Assembly (NCBI RefSeq): GCF_938023125.1
Contig: NZ_CALHDW010000017.1
Coordinates: 62,001 to 126,000 of the forward strand
Reading direction: 5' to 3'
From: an uncultured Porphyromonas sp.
GTDB lineage: Bacteria; Bacteroidota; Bacteroidia; Bacteroidales; Porphyromonadaceae
Length of the DNA stretch: 64,000 nucleotides
A model generated the notes under the pieces. That model had not been told where the DNA came from. It ran no database searches and saw only the letters and a program-made list of their open reading frames with translations. This document shows, in pieces, positions 34,447-41,990 of this stretch. Every line of letters begins with the position of its first letter. Position 1 is the first letter of the stretch. Both the position numbers and the translations under genes were made by a program.

Positions 34447-35220
34447 ATGATGAAACAAATTCTCCTCACAGCAGCCATCCTTGCGATGGGTATCGCTCCG
34501 GCCTTTGGCCAAAAACATGTTCAAAATGACAAGAACAACGGTGCTACAAAAAAAGAGAGACGCATTTCCATCGATAGAGAAAGAGAGCGCCCCGTACGTG
34601 TACAGTTGTATGCAGGTCTTGGCTCTTCTAACGCAACCCTACTGAGCCAAGGATTTAAATTCGAGTCCGAAAAAGGCCTTCTAAGCCCCACAGCGGGGGT
34701 TAATGTCCTCATCCCCATCAGCAGGCACACGCTATTCCTCAGTCCCGGACTTAGTTACAACCAGCGTGGGATACGCTTTGTATCTCAGACTCCCGGTGTA
34801 GGAGTAACAACGATACGTACCCCTATACATACGCTCTCCGGCAACCTTCTTATCGGCACAAGTCTGGGTGATGGAGAGTTCAGACTCCGCTTCAGCTGTG
34901 GGCTGTATGGCGGCTATGCTATCGCCGGATCAACCATCATGAAAGTAAGTAAAGGAGATGGTAATGTAGAGGTACATGAGACGGATGTATTCAAAGGAAA
35001 TAATCTAGAGGTGCTCCCTCTCCCAGGATTCGACAGAGTCAAGCCTCTCCCCGCACTTAAGCGTTTCGATCTTGGCACACGCGTCACTTGGGACTTCGAA
35101 TTGGGCAATCACTACAACCTCTCTTTCACCTTCGATCATAGCATTCTCAACCAGAGCAACGACGAGACTGTCAAGCTCTACCACAGAAGTGCTTTCACCA
35201 CTATTGGCTATACATTCTAA
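34447..35220 (+). CDS. Small outer-membrane beta-barrel protein (PorT-like/OMP_b-brl_2)
   Basis: A 257-residue protein with a signal peptide ending APAFGQ. Alternating strands (VRVQLYAGLGSSNATLLSQG, LFLSPGLSYNQRGIRFVSQ, LSFTFDHSILNQSND) and a C-terminal aromatic residue (TTIGYTF) fit an eight-strand barrel of the OMP_b-brl family found widely in Bacteroidetes. A short basic stretch (KKERRISIDRERERP) sits after the signal. The function is unknown. It has its own promoter and terminator and so is a single-gene unit. Either of two adjacent ATGs (34447, 34450) may start it. Confidence 0.78.
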   Translation: MMKQILLTAAILAMGIAPAFGQKHVQNDKNNGATKKERRISIDRERERPVRVQLYAGLGSSNATLLSQGFKFESEKGLLSPTAGVNVLIPISRHTLFLSPGLSYNQRGIRFVSQTPGVGVTTIRTPIHTLSGNLLIGTSLGDGEFRLRFSCGLYGGYAIAGSTIMKVSKGDGNVEVHETDVFKGNNLEVLPLPGFDRVKPLPALKRFDLGTRVTWDFELGNHYNLSFTFDHSILNQSNDETVKLYHRSAFTTIGYTF

Positions 35221-35271
35221 GAGAAAAACTAATAGAGAAGCACCTACTCTCTAGTTCTCTACCCGATACAG

Positions 35272-35308
35272 AATGCTCTCAACCTCTAGGTTGGGAGCAT
35301 TTCTTTTT
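35272..35308 (+). terminator. Terminator after the small barrel gene
   Basis: A perfect 13-bp stem (AATGCTCTCAACC 35272-35284 and GGTTGGGAGCATT 35289-35301) with TCTA loop and TCTTTTT tail. Confidence 0.92.
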
Positions 35309-35320
35309 ATACACATATTG

Positions 35321-35376
35321 ATATAAAAAAGCGACCCAAGCCTCCCCTCCGAAGAGGAAAGACTTGAAGGTCGCTT
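35321..35376 (-). terminator. Terminator after the rocD-ctlX-pruA unit
   Basis: Minus-strand AAGCGACC (35369-35376) and GGTCGCTT (35329-35336) pair, with an extra CAAG/CTTG inner pairing, followed by TTTTATAT. Confidence 0.75.
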
Positions 35377-35449
35377 CCTACCCTTTCACCAAGACCTTGA
35401 GAGCTAAGCTATAGAGAATAGCAAGCTCTCTCAGTGGGTCACTATCCTT

Positions 35450-37075
35450 CTATTTAAGAAACGGATAGGTATAGTCCGTAGGCGGTGTATAGGTCTCTTT
35501 GATGCAACGAGGGCTACACCACTTTAGTAGATTGATCGGACCTCCGGCCTTATCGTTGGTACCCGATGCTCTCGAGCCACCGAAGGGCTGTTGCCCAACA
35601 ACGGCACCGGTAGGTTTGTCGTTAATATAGAAGTTACCGGCGGCATGCTCTAGAGTTTGTAGCGCAAGCTCTGTGGCGTAGCGGTCGTAGGAGAAGATAG
35701 ACCCCGTAAGGCCGTACTTAGCCGTGCGATCAACGAGCTGCAACGTCTCGGCATACTCCCCATCGGGATATACATAGACCGTGAGAACGGGACCGAAAAG
35801 CTCGTCGCACATGGTTTCGTAATTAGGCGTTTTGGCAAGTATTACAGTGGGTTGTACATAGTAACCCACGCTCTTATCACAAGCACCACCGAAGATAACC
35901 TCGGCATCGTTGCTCTGCTTTGCCCTCTGGATGTAGGCAGCCAAGTTGTCGAAGGAGGCCTCATCGATTACCGCATTGACAAAGTTGTCAAACTCTCGCA
36001 CATCGCCCATCTTTACCGTCGCCAGCATATCCCCGAGGCGACTCTTCACATCCGCCCACATGCTCCGGGGGATATAGGCTCTACTTGCTGCCGAGCACTT
36101 CTGCCCTTGATACTCAAAGGCCCCGCGCAATAGCGCTACAGACACCTCTTGAGCGTCGGCAGAAGGGTGTACCATAACAAAGTTTTTTCCTCCGGTCTCA
36201 CCCACAATACGTGGATAAGTGCGGTAACGATCTATGCCCGAGGCAATACTCTTCCAAATAGAATTGAATGTAGCCGTAGAGCCCGTGAAGTGGAATCCGG
36301 CAAGCGACTCACTCGCCGTTACCACCTTGCCGATGGTACTCCCTTGGCCGGGAACAAAGTTCACAACCCCATCGGGTAACCCGGCTTCCTTAAATATCTT
36401 CATAAGGAGATAATTGCTGTAGAGCGAGGTAGAAGAGGGCTTCCATACCGTTGTATTCCCCATCATAGCAGGGGCGAGGTTGAGATTAGAGGCAATACTT
36501 GTGAAGTTGAATGGCGTTACGGCAAAGATAAATCCTTCCAACCCTCTGTACTCCATACGGTTAAGCATGGTAGCATCGCTCAGAGGCTGTTCGCTATAGA
36601 TTTGCCCTGCATAGTAGGCACTAAAGGTAAGAAAGTCGATAAGCTCACAAGGGGCATCGATCTCTGCCTGCATGGGGTTTTTACTCTGCCCCAGCATGAG
36701 GGAGGCATTGAGTTCGTAGCGATACTTTGTGGCAATAAGGCGCGCAATACGCATCATAATGGAGGCTCTCTCCGTCCAGGGTAGGCGACTCCAGTCGTGC
36801 CGTGCCTTGAGGGCAGTATCGATGGCGAGCTGCACCTCTTTCTCCGTTGCCTTATGATAGGTACCAAGGCGGTGCTTGTGATCGTGGGGCATCACCACGT
36901 TGCCAATATCTCCTGTGCGATACTCTTTCCCTCCTATGATTATCGGGATTTCCACCTCTTGGGCTGCTTGGCGATCCAATGCGGCTTTGAGGGCTTCCCG
37001 CTCGAGGGTGCCGGGGGCATAACTATATACGGGTTCGTTTTTGGGTTTCTCGAAAAGATATACAGAGTTGTTCAT
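35450..37075 (-). CDS. pruA: 1-pyrroline-5-carboxylate dehydrogenase
   Basis: NAD-dependent aldehyde dehydrogenase that turns P5C (glutamate semialdehyde) into glutamate. Its 541 residues match the stand-alone bacterial form. The catalytic Glu is in GETGGKNF and the catalytic Cys in QGQKCSAASRAY; the N-terminal NAD-fold region and the C-terminal block (FYINDKPTGAVVGQQPFGGSRASG) are intact. The gene has no PutA fusion. It follows ctlX by 19 nt and closes a unit with rocD and ctlX, so it takes the product of the ornithine aminotransferase. Confidence 0.96.
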   Translation of the reverse strand: MNNSVYLFEKPKNEPVYSYAPGTLEREALKAALDRQAAQEVEIPIIIGGKEYRTGDIGNVVMPHDHKHRLGTYHKATEKEVQLAIDTALKARHDWSRLPWTERASIMMRIARLIATKYRYELNASLMLGQSKNPMQAEIDAPCELIDFLTFSAYYAGQIYSEQPLSDATMLNRMEYRGLEGFIFAVTPFNFTSIASNLNLAPAMMGNTTVWKPSSTSLYSNYLLMKIFKEAGLPDGVVNFVPGQGSTIGKVVTASESLAGFHFTGSTATFNSIWKSIASGIDRYRTYPRIVGETGGKNFVMVHPSADAQEVSVALLRGAFEYQGQKCSAASRAYIPRSMWADVKSRLGDMLATVKMGDVREFDNFVNAVIDEASFDNLAAYIQRAKQSNDAEVIFGGACDKSVGYYVQPTVILAKTPNYETMCDELFGPVLTVYVYPDGEYAETLQLVDRTAKYGLTGSIFSYDRYATELALQTLEHAAGNFYINDKPTGAVVGQQPFGGSRASGTNDKAGGPINLLKWCSPRCIKETYTPPTDYTYPFLK

Positions 37076-37094
37076 ATGTATTCTTGGGATTTTA

Positions 37095-38009
37095 CTAGAT
37101 GAATATTTCGGCTACCATGCAGCGAGCACTCCCCCCTCCTATTGTTTCTATAGTGGAGAGGTCGGGCGCTAAGATGCGGCTGTAGCGTTGTAATGTGCGT
37201 AGTTGATCGGGGGTGAGGGAGGCTTTGGCAGCGGCGGACATCAGCAGTAGGGACTGCCCTTTGTCGTCGAGCACCTCCAGCATATTGCCGGCGAAGTGGT
37301 ACACTTGCTCCAGCGTGATGGGCACAATCTCGTGCCCGCTGGCCTCTAGGCTCTCCACTACACGCTGCCGCTCCTCTTCGTCTCGGATGCTTTCAAGACA
37401 AACCACAGCGTACTCCGTGGCAATCGTCATCATCACATTGGTATGATAGATGGGCTGCCCTTGGCTGTCGTAGGAGTGAAAGAAGAGACTTGTATAGTCC
37501 AGTTCGCTGCAATACTCCTCCACCACCTTTTCACTAGATCGCTCGCTAGCGCAGTAGTAAACCTTCTTGTGAATGCGATCGAGACACATGCTCCCGGTAC
37601 CCTCGAGGTAGAGATGTTCCTTTTCGAAACCGGACAAATTGACAATCTTAGTCACCCCCTCCAGCATCCCCACCGTGGCAAGAGCGGATAATTTTCTCTC
37701 CTTCTGCCTGTTGGGAGCAAACATGGGATAGAGAATAAGCTCGCCCGTGATATGGGTACTAAACCAATTATTGGGGAAGATCGAATCGGGGGTGTAGGGC
37801 TGCGGAGTATCCTGTATTACCCACACATCCACCCCATTGCGACGCAAAAGATCCACATAATCATCAAATTCGCGTCGGGCACGCACGGCGGTATCGTTGC
37901 TCTGGGCCTCGGCTTTTTGGAAGTGGTTGTTAGCCGCAGTCTCGCTATTAAAGCCAAAGGAGGCAGGGCGCACCATCAGTACTTTGTTCGTTGCTTGCCG
38001 TCTCTCCAT
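37095..38009 (-). CDS. ctlX: Citrulline utilization hydrolase CtlX (amidinotransferase family)
   Basis: A 304-residue enzyme of the arginine deiminase/amidinotransferase fold. Motifs visible: PDSIFPNNWFSTH (acidic and Asn residues of the guanidino site), GTGSMCLDR, YHTNVMMTIATEYAVVCLESI and the catalytic Cys in GGGSARCMVAEIF. CtlX-type proteins are reported to act on citrulline or arginine upstream of ornithine. Its place between rocD and pruA supports a role in feeding ornithine into glutamate; the exact substrate cannot be told from sequence. Gap to rocD is 44 nt. Confidence 0.84.
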   Translation of the reverse strand: MERRQATNKVLMVRPASFGFNSETAANNHFQKAEAQSNDTAVRARREFDDYVDLLRRNGVDVWVIQDTPQPYTPDSIFPNNWFSTHITGELILYPMFAPNRQKERKLSALATVGMLEGVTKIVNLSGFEKEHLYLEGTGSMCLDRIHKKVYYCASERSSEKVVEEYCSELDYTSLFFHSYDSQGQPIYHTNVMMTIATEYAVVCLESIRDEEERQRVVESLEASGHEIVPITLEQVYHFAGNMLEVLDDKGQSLLLMSAAAKASLTPDQLRTLQRYSRILAPDLSTIETIGGGSARCMVAEIFI

Positions 38010-38053
38010 AGTGCTAATTTCGTTGGAGGATTATTCTATTTCTTCGGCTACCT

Positions 38054-39283
38054 TTAGACGAGTTCTTCGAGAGATCGACGGATAATGGCAACGGCCTCCA
38101 TGAGCTGCTCTCGAGTAATGGGGAGCGGCGGAGCCAAACGAATGATATGGCGATGGGTAGGCTTGGCAAGGAGGCCGTTTTGGGCAAATTGCTCACATAC
38201 ATTCCAGGCTTCTACCCCATTTTGAGGCTTAATTACGATGGCATTGAGCAGCCCTTTCCCTCTGATCAGTTCGATAAACGGGCTATCGATCTTGGCAAGC
38301 TCTGAGCGGAAGAGCTGACCTAACTCCTCGGCATGCTCTGCAAGATGCTCGTCTCTTACCACCTCAAGAGCCGCTATAGCGACCTTACAAGCTAGGGGGA
38401 AACCGCCAAAGGTAGAGCCGTGCTCTCCCGGGCCAATCGTAAGCATGATCTCATCATCGGCAAGCACAGCACTCACGGGCAATACACCGCCTGAGATGGC
38501 TTTCCCTAGGACGAGAATATCGGGGCGAACGCCCTCATGATCGCAAGCCAAGAGGCGACCCGTGCGGGCAATACCCGTCTGCACCTCATCGGCCACAAAG
38601 AGTACACGATGCTCGTGACAGAGGTCGTAACAAGCCTTCAGATAACCCTCATCCGGCACCATTACACCGGCCTCACCCTGTATCGGCTCGAGCAAGAAAG
38701 CGGCTACACGATGCCCTTCACGCTCCAAAACCGTCCTCAGTTGCTCCAGATCATTGTACTCGATCTTGGCGAACCCGGGCGTAAATGGACCGTAGTCGGT
38801 ATAGCTAGAGGGGTCGCTACTCATCGATATAATACTAATGGTACGACCGTGGAAGTTGCCGTTACACACCACGATAATGGATTCGTCTTCGGGCACTCCC
38901 TTTACTCGATAGCCCCAGCGGCGCGCTAACTTGAGGGCTGTCTCCACCGCCTCTGCCCCTGTATTCATGGGGAGCACCTTGTCATAACCAAAATAATGGT
39001 GCATAAACTCCTCATACTCCCCAAGGCAATCGTTGTAGAAAGCGCGCGAAGTGAGGCAAATCTTTCCCGCTTGATCAGTAAGCGCCTTCACTATCTTAGG
39101 ATGACAATGCCCCTGATTGACGGCACTGTACGAAGAGAGAAAGTCAAAGTACTTTTTACCATCTACGTCCCAAACAAATGGGCCTTCACCACGTGACAAT
39201 ACCACCTCTAGCGGATGGTAATTATGCGCCCCGAACTGGTGCTCTAGATCGATGTAATGTTGTGCGTTTTTACTGATCTGCAT
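38054..39283 (-). CDS. rocD: Ornithine aminotransferase
   Basis: PLP-dependent class III aminotransferase of 409 residues that moves the delta-amino group of ornithine to 2-oxoglutarate, giving glutamate semialdehyde/P5C. Motifs: NTGAEAVETALKLARRWGY (cofactor phosphate), VCNGNFHGRTISIISMS, FVADEVQTGIARTG and the PLP lysine in LGKAISGGVLPVSAV. Residues typical of ornithine rather than acetylornithine aminotransferases cannot be proved by eye, but the neighbours pruA and ctlX support this. It heads the unit; a possible -7 box TACTTTTG lies at 39368-39375. Confidence 0.93.
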   Translation of the reverse strand: MQISKNAQHYIDLEHQFGAHNYHPLEVVLSRGEGPFVWDVDGKKYFDFLSSYSAVNQGHCHPKIVKALTDQAGKICLTSRAFYNDCLGEYEEFMHHYFGYDKVLPMNTGAEAVETALKLARRWGYRVKGVPEDESIIVVCNGNFHGRTISIISMSSDPSSYTDYGPFTPGFAKIEYNDLEQLRTVLEREGHRVAAFLLEPIQGEAGVMVPDEGYLKACYDLCHEHRVLFVADEVQTGIARTGRLLACDHEGVRPDILVLGKAISGGVLPVSAVLADDEIMLTIGPGEHGSTFGGFPLACKVAIAALEVVRDEHLAEHAEELGQLFRSELAKIDSPFIELIRGKGLLNAIVIKPQNGVEAWNVCEQFAQNGLLAKPTHRHIIRLAPPLPITREQLMEAVAIIRRSLEELV

Positions 39284-39367
39284 AGTACTACTCTATTATA
39301 ATGTTATTACTTACCAACTGAGAAGAGAAACAAAATCACTTAGACTATCTCTCTACCATTCTACTGT

Positions 39368-39375
39368 CAAAAGTA
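39368..39375 (-). promoter_or_regulatory. Candidate -7 element of the rocD-ctlX-pruA unit
   Basis: Minus-strand TACTTTTG matches TAnnTTTG; the nearest TTTG upstream is 23 nt away, slightly long. Confidence 0.45.
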
Positions 39376-39548
39376 TAGATTTATAGCAATAATACTAGCA
39401 AATTGACCATGTAAATTATTTACACCGGCCAATTGTTTTATGAATAAGTAGGCTGAATATTCATTTAAGGTAATTCAAAAGCAAGCAGTAACAAGACTAC
39501 ACCGCTGATAACAAAACACTTACAGACCAACTCTAAGCGATCTGTTTT

Positions 39549-41159
39549 TTATCCATTCATACTGTTTTTTGTCTTCCCTTTTGCCTCCTCAAAAGGATCT
39601 GTACCGGTGTATCCTTGCGCCAGACGCACACTCTTATAGCGTGCCACAAGGTAGGTAAGGATGCCGTACATCCCCAACAAAATGGTGGCAAGCCCCAAGG
39701 CTTCAGCCCCACTCAGCCGCAGAGAAAATACCCCTCCCTCCACGGAGTCGAAAAGCGAGGCTGCTTGATAGAGCCCATGCGTAAGCGCCTCAACCCCCTG
39801 AGAAAGAGGTGGAAAGACAACGCCCAAACTCGCCAGAATAGCGTACAACAGAGCCAGCGGGATAAGCAAGGTGGCCAGCAACATGAGAGGAAGATTGCTC
39901 CAGAGGAAAAGTGTAGACGAGCTCCCAAAATGATAGAGGACAAGGGGGAGTGTGAGTATCTGTGCCGAAAGGCAAACCGACAAAGAGAGGTAAATATAGC
40001 GTGCCAGTGGATGTGAAAGACGCTGCGCATAGAGCGCAAAGAGAGGCTCATAGAGAAGGATGGAGAGGAGTGCTGCGTAACTGAGCTGAAAGCCAACATC
40101 GAAAACATACCCCGGATGGTAGAGCAATAAAACGATGGCACTAAGGGCTAATGTATTGAGTTTGTCTTGGGGGAGCAGAAGCAAAACACCCACACCATAG
40201 AGCGTGTACATAGTGGCTGCTCGCACCGTGGGAGCTGAGAGCCCCGTAAGAAGGGCAAAAAGCCATGCCATCATAATGAGGAAGAGACCTCGAGCAATGC
40301 GCCCTCTCCGATGGCGAGTGGGCGGAATAAGGAACGCAAACAACCCTACGACCACCACCAAATGAAAGCCACTTACCGAAAGCAAATGCGCGGCCCCGGC
40401 ATGGCGAAAAGAGGCATCTACCCCACTCGACCCATCTCGCATCCCCAGGCTAATAGTGCGTATCAAATCCGCCTCCTCGGGCGAGAGATCGAGCTGCTCA
40501 AAGGTTCGCACAAGGGTTATACGTAGGTCTTCTGCCCACTCTCTGAGGCTGGTACCCCGAGAGCGTGGCACCACCCGATAGCTACGAGGATAGAGAGCAG
40601 CAGAGGCGCCACGTGCTACAAGATAATGTTGGTACGATGGGTTTTCGATGGCACCGAGGGGAGTAGACGACAAAATGTGCCCCTCTGTAGGATAGAGATA
40701 GAGGGTATCCCCGTAAGAGATGATAGGTGCAGCCTCCGAGGGCGGGAGGTAAACAAGCAGATGGCCCGTTGCCCCCTCTTGGAGCGGAGAGACCTCCACA
40801 CGCCAGTAGCCCCGATCGGTTCGTCGGGGTGTGCTGTGGGCAATGGCACAAACATTTTCTCCAGGTGTAGAGGTTCCATCCAAGCGACTATAATTAACCT
40901 GTGCAAGGATAAAGCCAAGCGCGAATGTAGTGCTACCCAGCGCAATATGCCTTAGTAGAGGGGCAACTCGACGAAGGGAGAGTGTAGAGAGATAGGTTAG
41001 AAGGAAAAGAGAGATAGCCCCTAAGAGAATGAAGACAGGAGAATAGAACGTAGGATAACAGTAGCCACACAAAAGCCCTATTACAAGGAGAACCGCTTGT
41101 AATAGGGCAGGATGGCGCCTAAAAATAATCCGTTGGGGGATTTCGTCCCTCAGCGGCAT
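39549..41159 (-). CDS. comEC: ComEC/Rec2-type DNA uptake membrane protein
   Basis: Inner-membrane channel for single-stranded DNA uptake during transformation, 536 residues. The N-terminal OB-like DUF4131 region (residues about 40-190) is followed by the Competence domain from about residue 210, with the hallmark HLLSVSGFHLVV and GLSAPTVRAATM. It ends after the membrane domain; the metallo-beta-lactamase-like domain of many ComEC proteins is absent, as in shorter Bacteroidetes versions. Its start lies 10 bp inside the end of rpe, so translation is probably coupled. No other competence genes are in the window. Confidence 0.88.
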   Translation of the reverse strand: MPLRDEIPQRIIFRRHPALLQAVLLVIGLLCGYCYPTFYSPVFILLGAISLFLLTYLSTLSLRRVAPLLRHIALGSTTFALGFILAQVNYSRLDGTSTPGENVCAIAHSTPRRTDRGYWRVEVSPLQEGATGHLLVYLPPSEAAPIISYGDTLYLYPTEGHILSSTPLGAIENPSYQHYLVARGASAALYPRSYRVVPRSRGTSLREWAEDLRITLVRTFEQLDLSPEEADLIRTISLGMRDGSSGVDASFRHAGAAHLLSVSGFHLVVVVGLFAFLIPPTRHRRGRIARGLFLIMMAWLFALLTGLSAPTVRAATMYTLYGVGVLLLLPQDKLNTLALSAIVLLLYHPGYVFDVGFQLSYAALLSILLYEPLFALYAQRLSHPLARYIYLSLSVCLSAQILTLPLVLYHFGSSSTLFLWSNLPLMLLATLLIPLALLYAILASLGVVFPPLSQGVEALTHGLYQAASLFDSVEGGVFSLRLSGAEALGLATILLGMYGILTYLVARYKSVRLAQGYTGTDPFEEAKGKTKNSMNG

Positions 41160-41806
41160 AGGGCTTTTAGTCCATCTATCGCTTCGAAGGGATTGGCATG
41201 ACCAAAGACATAGCTACCGGCAACGAGTGCATCAGCCCCCGCCTCCACAAGGAGCGGTGCCGTGGTTGCGTTTACGCCCCCATCCACCTCCAGGATGGTC
41301 TCGAGGCCCCTCTCATCGATCATGCGACGTAGGCGGCGAGTCTTCTCCAACGTGCGATGGATGAATTTTTGTCCGCCGAAACCGGGATTGACACTCATCA
41401 GTAGCACAAGGTCGCACTCCTCAAGCACGTCTTCCAGCACCTCCACAGGAGTATGGGGGTTAAGGGTAACCCCCGACTTCATCCCTGCGGCACGAATGGC
41501 CGTGAGTGAGCGATGAAGGTGCGGACTCACCTCGTAGTGAATATTCATGATATGCGTCCCCACTTTGGCAAGCGGCTCGATGAATTTCAAAGGATCCACA
41601 ATCATAAGGTGGACATCCAGCGGCTTCCGGCATATCGGGCTAATAGCCTCAAGGATAGGGAACCCAAACGAAAGATTAGGAACAAAGACCCCATCCATCA
41701 CGTCTATATGCAGCCAATCGGCATTACTTTGGTTAATCATCTTCACAGATTCCTCAAGGTGCAAGAAGTCTGCACTCAGTAGCGAAGGGGATACAATGGG
41801 GGACAT
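41150..41806 (-). CDS. rpe: Ribulose-phosphate 3-epimerase
   Basis: Metal-dependent TIM-barrel enzyme that interconverts ribulose-5-phosphate and xylulose-5-phosphate; 218 residues, full length. Motifs: SPSLLSADFLHLEE, HIDVMDGVFVPNLSFG, DVHLMIVDP, LLMSVNPGFGGQKFI and ILEVDGGVNATTAP. It overlaps comEC by 10 bp. A -7 box TACCTTTG lies at 41856-41863. Tkt in the same pathway lies 38 kb away in another unit. Confidence 0.97.
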   Translation of the reverse strand: MSPIVSPSLLSADFLHLEESVKMINQSNADWLHIDVMDGVFVPNLSFGFPILEAISPICRKPLDVHLMIVDPLKFIEPLAKVGTHIMNIHYEVSPHLHRSLTAIRAAGMKSGVTLNPHTPVEVLEDVLEECDLVLLMSVNPGFGGQKFIHRTLEKTRRLRRMIDERGLETILEVDGGVNATTAPLLVEAGADALVAGSYVFGHANPFEAIDGLKALCR

Positions 41807-41855
41807 AAATGCTCTCTATTTAGTTACTTATATTGCTGTTGCTATCGTGCCTCTG

Positions 41856-41863
41856 CAAAGGTA
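41856..41863 (-). promoter_or_regulatory. -7 element of rpe-comEC
   Basis: Exact TACCTTTG on the minus strand, 49 bases upstream of rpe; no clear -33. Confidence 0.5.
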
Positions 41864-41897
41864 TAGATTATAGGGGAGATCGCCCCCTATTTACTCA

Positions 41898-41935
41898 AAT
41901 AAAACCACCCCACTCCTCGGGGAGAAGTGAGGTGG
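41898..41935 (-). terminator. Terminator of the large LRR cargo gene
   Basis: Minus-strand CCACCTCACT (41926-41935) and AGTGGGGTGG (41905-41914) pair over 10 bp (one G-T), followed by TTTTATTT. Confidence 0.85.
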
Positions 41936-41990
41936 ATAGCGTGGACTGTATAACCCAATACAGCCCTATTTATGGAAACATATTACCGAG

